Source: an uncultured Lachnospiraceae bacterium
Lineage (GTDB): Bacteria; Bacillota_A; Clostridia; Lachnospirales; Lachnospiraceae
DNA length: 15,171 nucleotides
Direction: 5' to 3'
Assembly: GCA_910587495.1 (NCBI GenBank)
Contig: CAJUMT010000070.1
Span: forward strand, 1-15,171
Shown here piece after piece: positions 13,597 to 15,171 of this stretch (position 1 is the first letter of the stretch; each line of letters opens with the position of its first letter). The position numbers and the translations under genes were made by a program. Under the pieces are notes generated by a model. The model worked only from the letters and a program-made list of their open reading frames with translations. It ran no database searches and had not been told where the DNA came from.

Positions 13597-14886
13597 ATGG
13601 TAAGAGCAGTTGTAGGAGCAAACTGGGGAGACGAAGGCAAGGGCAAGATTACAGATATGCTCGGCCAGGAGTCTGATATTATCGTCCGGTTTCAGGGAGG
13701 CGCTAACGCGGGGCATACGATCATCAACGACTATGGAAAATTCGCGCTGCATACCCTTCCGTCAGGCGTATTTTACGGACATACGACCAGCGTGATCGGC
13801 AACGGCGTCGCGCTGAATATACCGGTCTTGTTCCGGGAGATTCAGGAGATCGTGGGCAGAGGCGTTCCGATGCCGAAGATCCTTATATCAGACCGCGCCC
13901 AGGTGGTTATGTCTTATCATATTCTGTTTGATAAACTGGAAGAGGAGCGCCTAGCAGGGAAGTCTTTTGGCTCCACCAAGTCAGGCATTGCCCCGTTCTA
14001 TTCTGACAAATACGCGAAGATCGGCTTTCAGGTCAGCGAACTTTTCATGGACGAGGTGGAGCTGAAAGATAAAATCGACCGCGTGATCCTGCAGAAAAAC
14101 GTCATTTTGGAGCACCTGTACCACGCCCCGGCGCTGAAAACAGAGGATATTTATAAAGAACTGATGGAGTATAAAGAGATGGTGGCGCCCTATGTGTGCG
14201 ACGTATCTTCTTATCTGTGGGAGGCTTTAAAGTCCGGCAAGAATATTCTCTTAGAAGGACAGCTGGGTACTTTAAAGGATCCGGACCACGGTATTTATCC
14301 CATGGTGACCTCTTCTTCCACGCTGGCCGCTTACGGAGCCATCGGCGCGGGCATCCCGCCCTATGAGATCAAGCAGGTGATCACTGTATGTAAGGCCTAC
14401 TCCAGCGCGGTGGGCGCAGGCGCTTTTGTCAGCGAGATCTTCGGGGGCGAGGCGGACGAACTCCGCAAAAGAGGCGGAGACGGCGGGGAGTACGGCGCGA
14501 CCACAGGACGGCCCAGGCGAATGGGCTGGTTCGACTGTGTGGCGTCTAAATATGGCTGCCGCCTGCAGGGCGCGACGGACGTGGCCTTTACTGTACTTGA
14601 CGTGCTGGGGTATCTGGACGAAATCCCGGTCTGTGTGGGCTATGAGATCGACGGGGAAGTGACGACGGAATTTCCCGTCACCCGTCTGTTAGAGAAGGCA
14701 AAACCGGTGCTTAAAACACTGCCGGGGTGGAAATGCGATATCCGCGGCATTAAAAAATACGAGGACCTTCCGGAGAACTGTCGCAAATATGTGGAATTTG
14801 TAGAAGAACAGATCGGATTCCCCATTACGATGATTTCCAACGGACCCGGAAGGAACGATATTATTCTGCGTGGTAAAACAGTATGA
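13597..14886 (+). CDS. purA: Adenylosuccinate synthetase
   Basis: Catalyses GTP-dependent joining of IMP and aspartate to adenylosuccinate, the first committed step of AMP synthesis, in the cytoplasm. ATG 13597 is preferred to ATG 13588 because GGAGG (13582-13586) is 10 bases from the former and 1 from the latter; the protein then starts MVRAVVGANWGDEGKGK, as is usual for the family. Length is 429 residues, normal. The P-loop-like motif is at 11-17 with catalytic Asp12, and GGANAGHT at 34-41 provides His40. Further marks are GQLGTLKDPDHG, the TTGRPRRMGWFD segment and the C-terminal SNGPGR guanine-binding region. An Asn replaces the more common Gln before WGDEGKGK. The gene has its own promoter and overlaps the next gene by four bases (ATGA), so it is the first gene of a separate transcription unit. 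Confidence 0.97.
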   Translation: MVRAVVGANWGDEGKGKITDMLGQESDIIVRFQGGANAGHTIINDYGKFALHTLPSGVFYGHTTSVIGNGVALNIPVLFREIQEIVGRGVPMPKILISDRAQVVMSYHILFDKLEEERLAGKSFGSTKSGIAPFYSDKYAKIGFQVSELFMDEVELKDKIDRVILQKNVILEHLYHAPALKTEDIYKELMEYKEMVAPYVCDVSSYLWEALKSGKNILLEGQLGTLKDPDHGIYPMVTSSSTLAAYGAIGAGIPPYEIKQVITVCKAYSSAVGAGAFVSEIFGGEADELRKRGGDGGEYGATTGRPRRMGWFDCVASKYGCRLQGATDVAFTVLDVLGYLDEIPVCVGYEIDGEVTTEFPVTRLLEKAKPVLKTLPGWKCDIRGIKKYEDLPENCRKYVEFVEEQIGFPITMISNGPGRNDIILRGKTV

Positions 14887-15171
14887 TCCGGAATATAATA
14901 TTTGATATCGGAAATGTGCTGGTGGATTACTGCTGGCAGGAGCATATAGCCAGATTCGGGTTCACAGGCGAGACTGCAAGGCGGCTGGGGGAAGCCATGA
15001 TGCTGCACCCGGTCTGGAACGAGCTGGACCGGGGCGTGTGGAACAATGAACAGCTGCTTGAGGGATTTATCCAAAATGACCCGGAGTTGGAAGCGCAGAT
15101 CCGCCTGGTGTTTTCCGACCTAAGCTCCCTGGTAAGGGAGCGGGAAGGCTCTAACAGGTGGATCTATTCCC
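14883..15171 (+). CDS. HAD-family hydrolase (subfamily IA), 5' part, cut by window edge
   Basis: N-terminal 96 residues of a probable small-molecule phosphatase, cytoplasmic. Motif I is FDIGNVLVDY with the nucleophile Asp8; Gly-Asn in place of the second Asp is usual in the YihX-like branch of HAD hydrolases. The following helical segment (ELDRGVWNNEQLLEGFI) corresponds to the cap domain typical of this branch (ELDRG...). The remaining motifs are outside the window. The start ATG is within the purA stop (ATGA), so translation is coupled to purA. The substrate cannot be read from the sequence. Sugar phosphates are typical for YihX-like enzymes; coupling to purA could instead suggest a nucleotide, but that is a guess. 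Confidence 0.88.
   Translation, partial: MIRNIIFDIGNVLVDYCWQEHIARFGFTGETARRLGEAMMLHPVWNELDRGVWNNEQLLEGFIQNDPELEAQIRLVFSDLSSLVREREGSNRWIYS

Overview
The window looks like a chromosomal segment of a Gram-positive anaerobe of the Clostridia, most likely Lachnospiraceae. The signs are strong AGGAG-type ribosome binding sites, lipobox lipoproteins, solute-binding proteins that are lipid-anchored rather than periplasmic, a carbohydrate-type ABC importer without its own ATPase, and a moderately GC-rich core beside an AT-rich island. The genus cannot be named from the sequence alone.

Left part (1-2487), accessory. Positions 1-1348 hold the 5' part of an IS1182-type transposase on the minus strand, running off the window edge. 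Upstream of it are a 15-bp perfect hairpin and a second, weaker stem-loop, and the insertion sequence probably ends near 1440. Directly beyond that end lies an AT-rich minus-strand mini-operon: a DUF3990-like protein (ADP-ribosyltransferase-like fold) broken by a one-base frameshift at a poly-A tract, followed by an unrecognised 69-residue protein. A good promoter (TTGTAT-17-TATAAT) drives it.

Central part (2488-13484), one long plus-strand operon. It starts at an extended -10 promoter overlaid by a perfect 7-bp-arm palindrome. In order it encodes a 188-residue lipoprotein, three tandem paralogous lipoproteins of about 775-782 residues, two carbohydrate-type (CUT1, MalF/MalG-like) permeases, and a 543-residue HlyD/MFP-type adaptor with a very long charged coiled coil. 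Each large lipoprotein joins an N-terminal propeller-like domain containing a sialidase-type Asp-box to a C-terminal extracellular solute-binding domain. The likely unit is an importer in which several surface receptors share one permease pair and a genome-encoded shared ATPase. The small lipoprotein and the HlyD adaptor are not standard parts of such importers.

Right part (13485-15171), housekeeping. purA (adenylosuccinate synthetase) has its own promoter and is followed with an ATGA overlap by a HAD-family phosphatase that runs off the right edge.

The most unusual content is the triplicated propeller/solute-binding fusion with import permeases plus an orphan HlyD adaptor. The frameshifted DUF3990 island next to the insertion sequence comes second.
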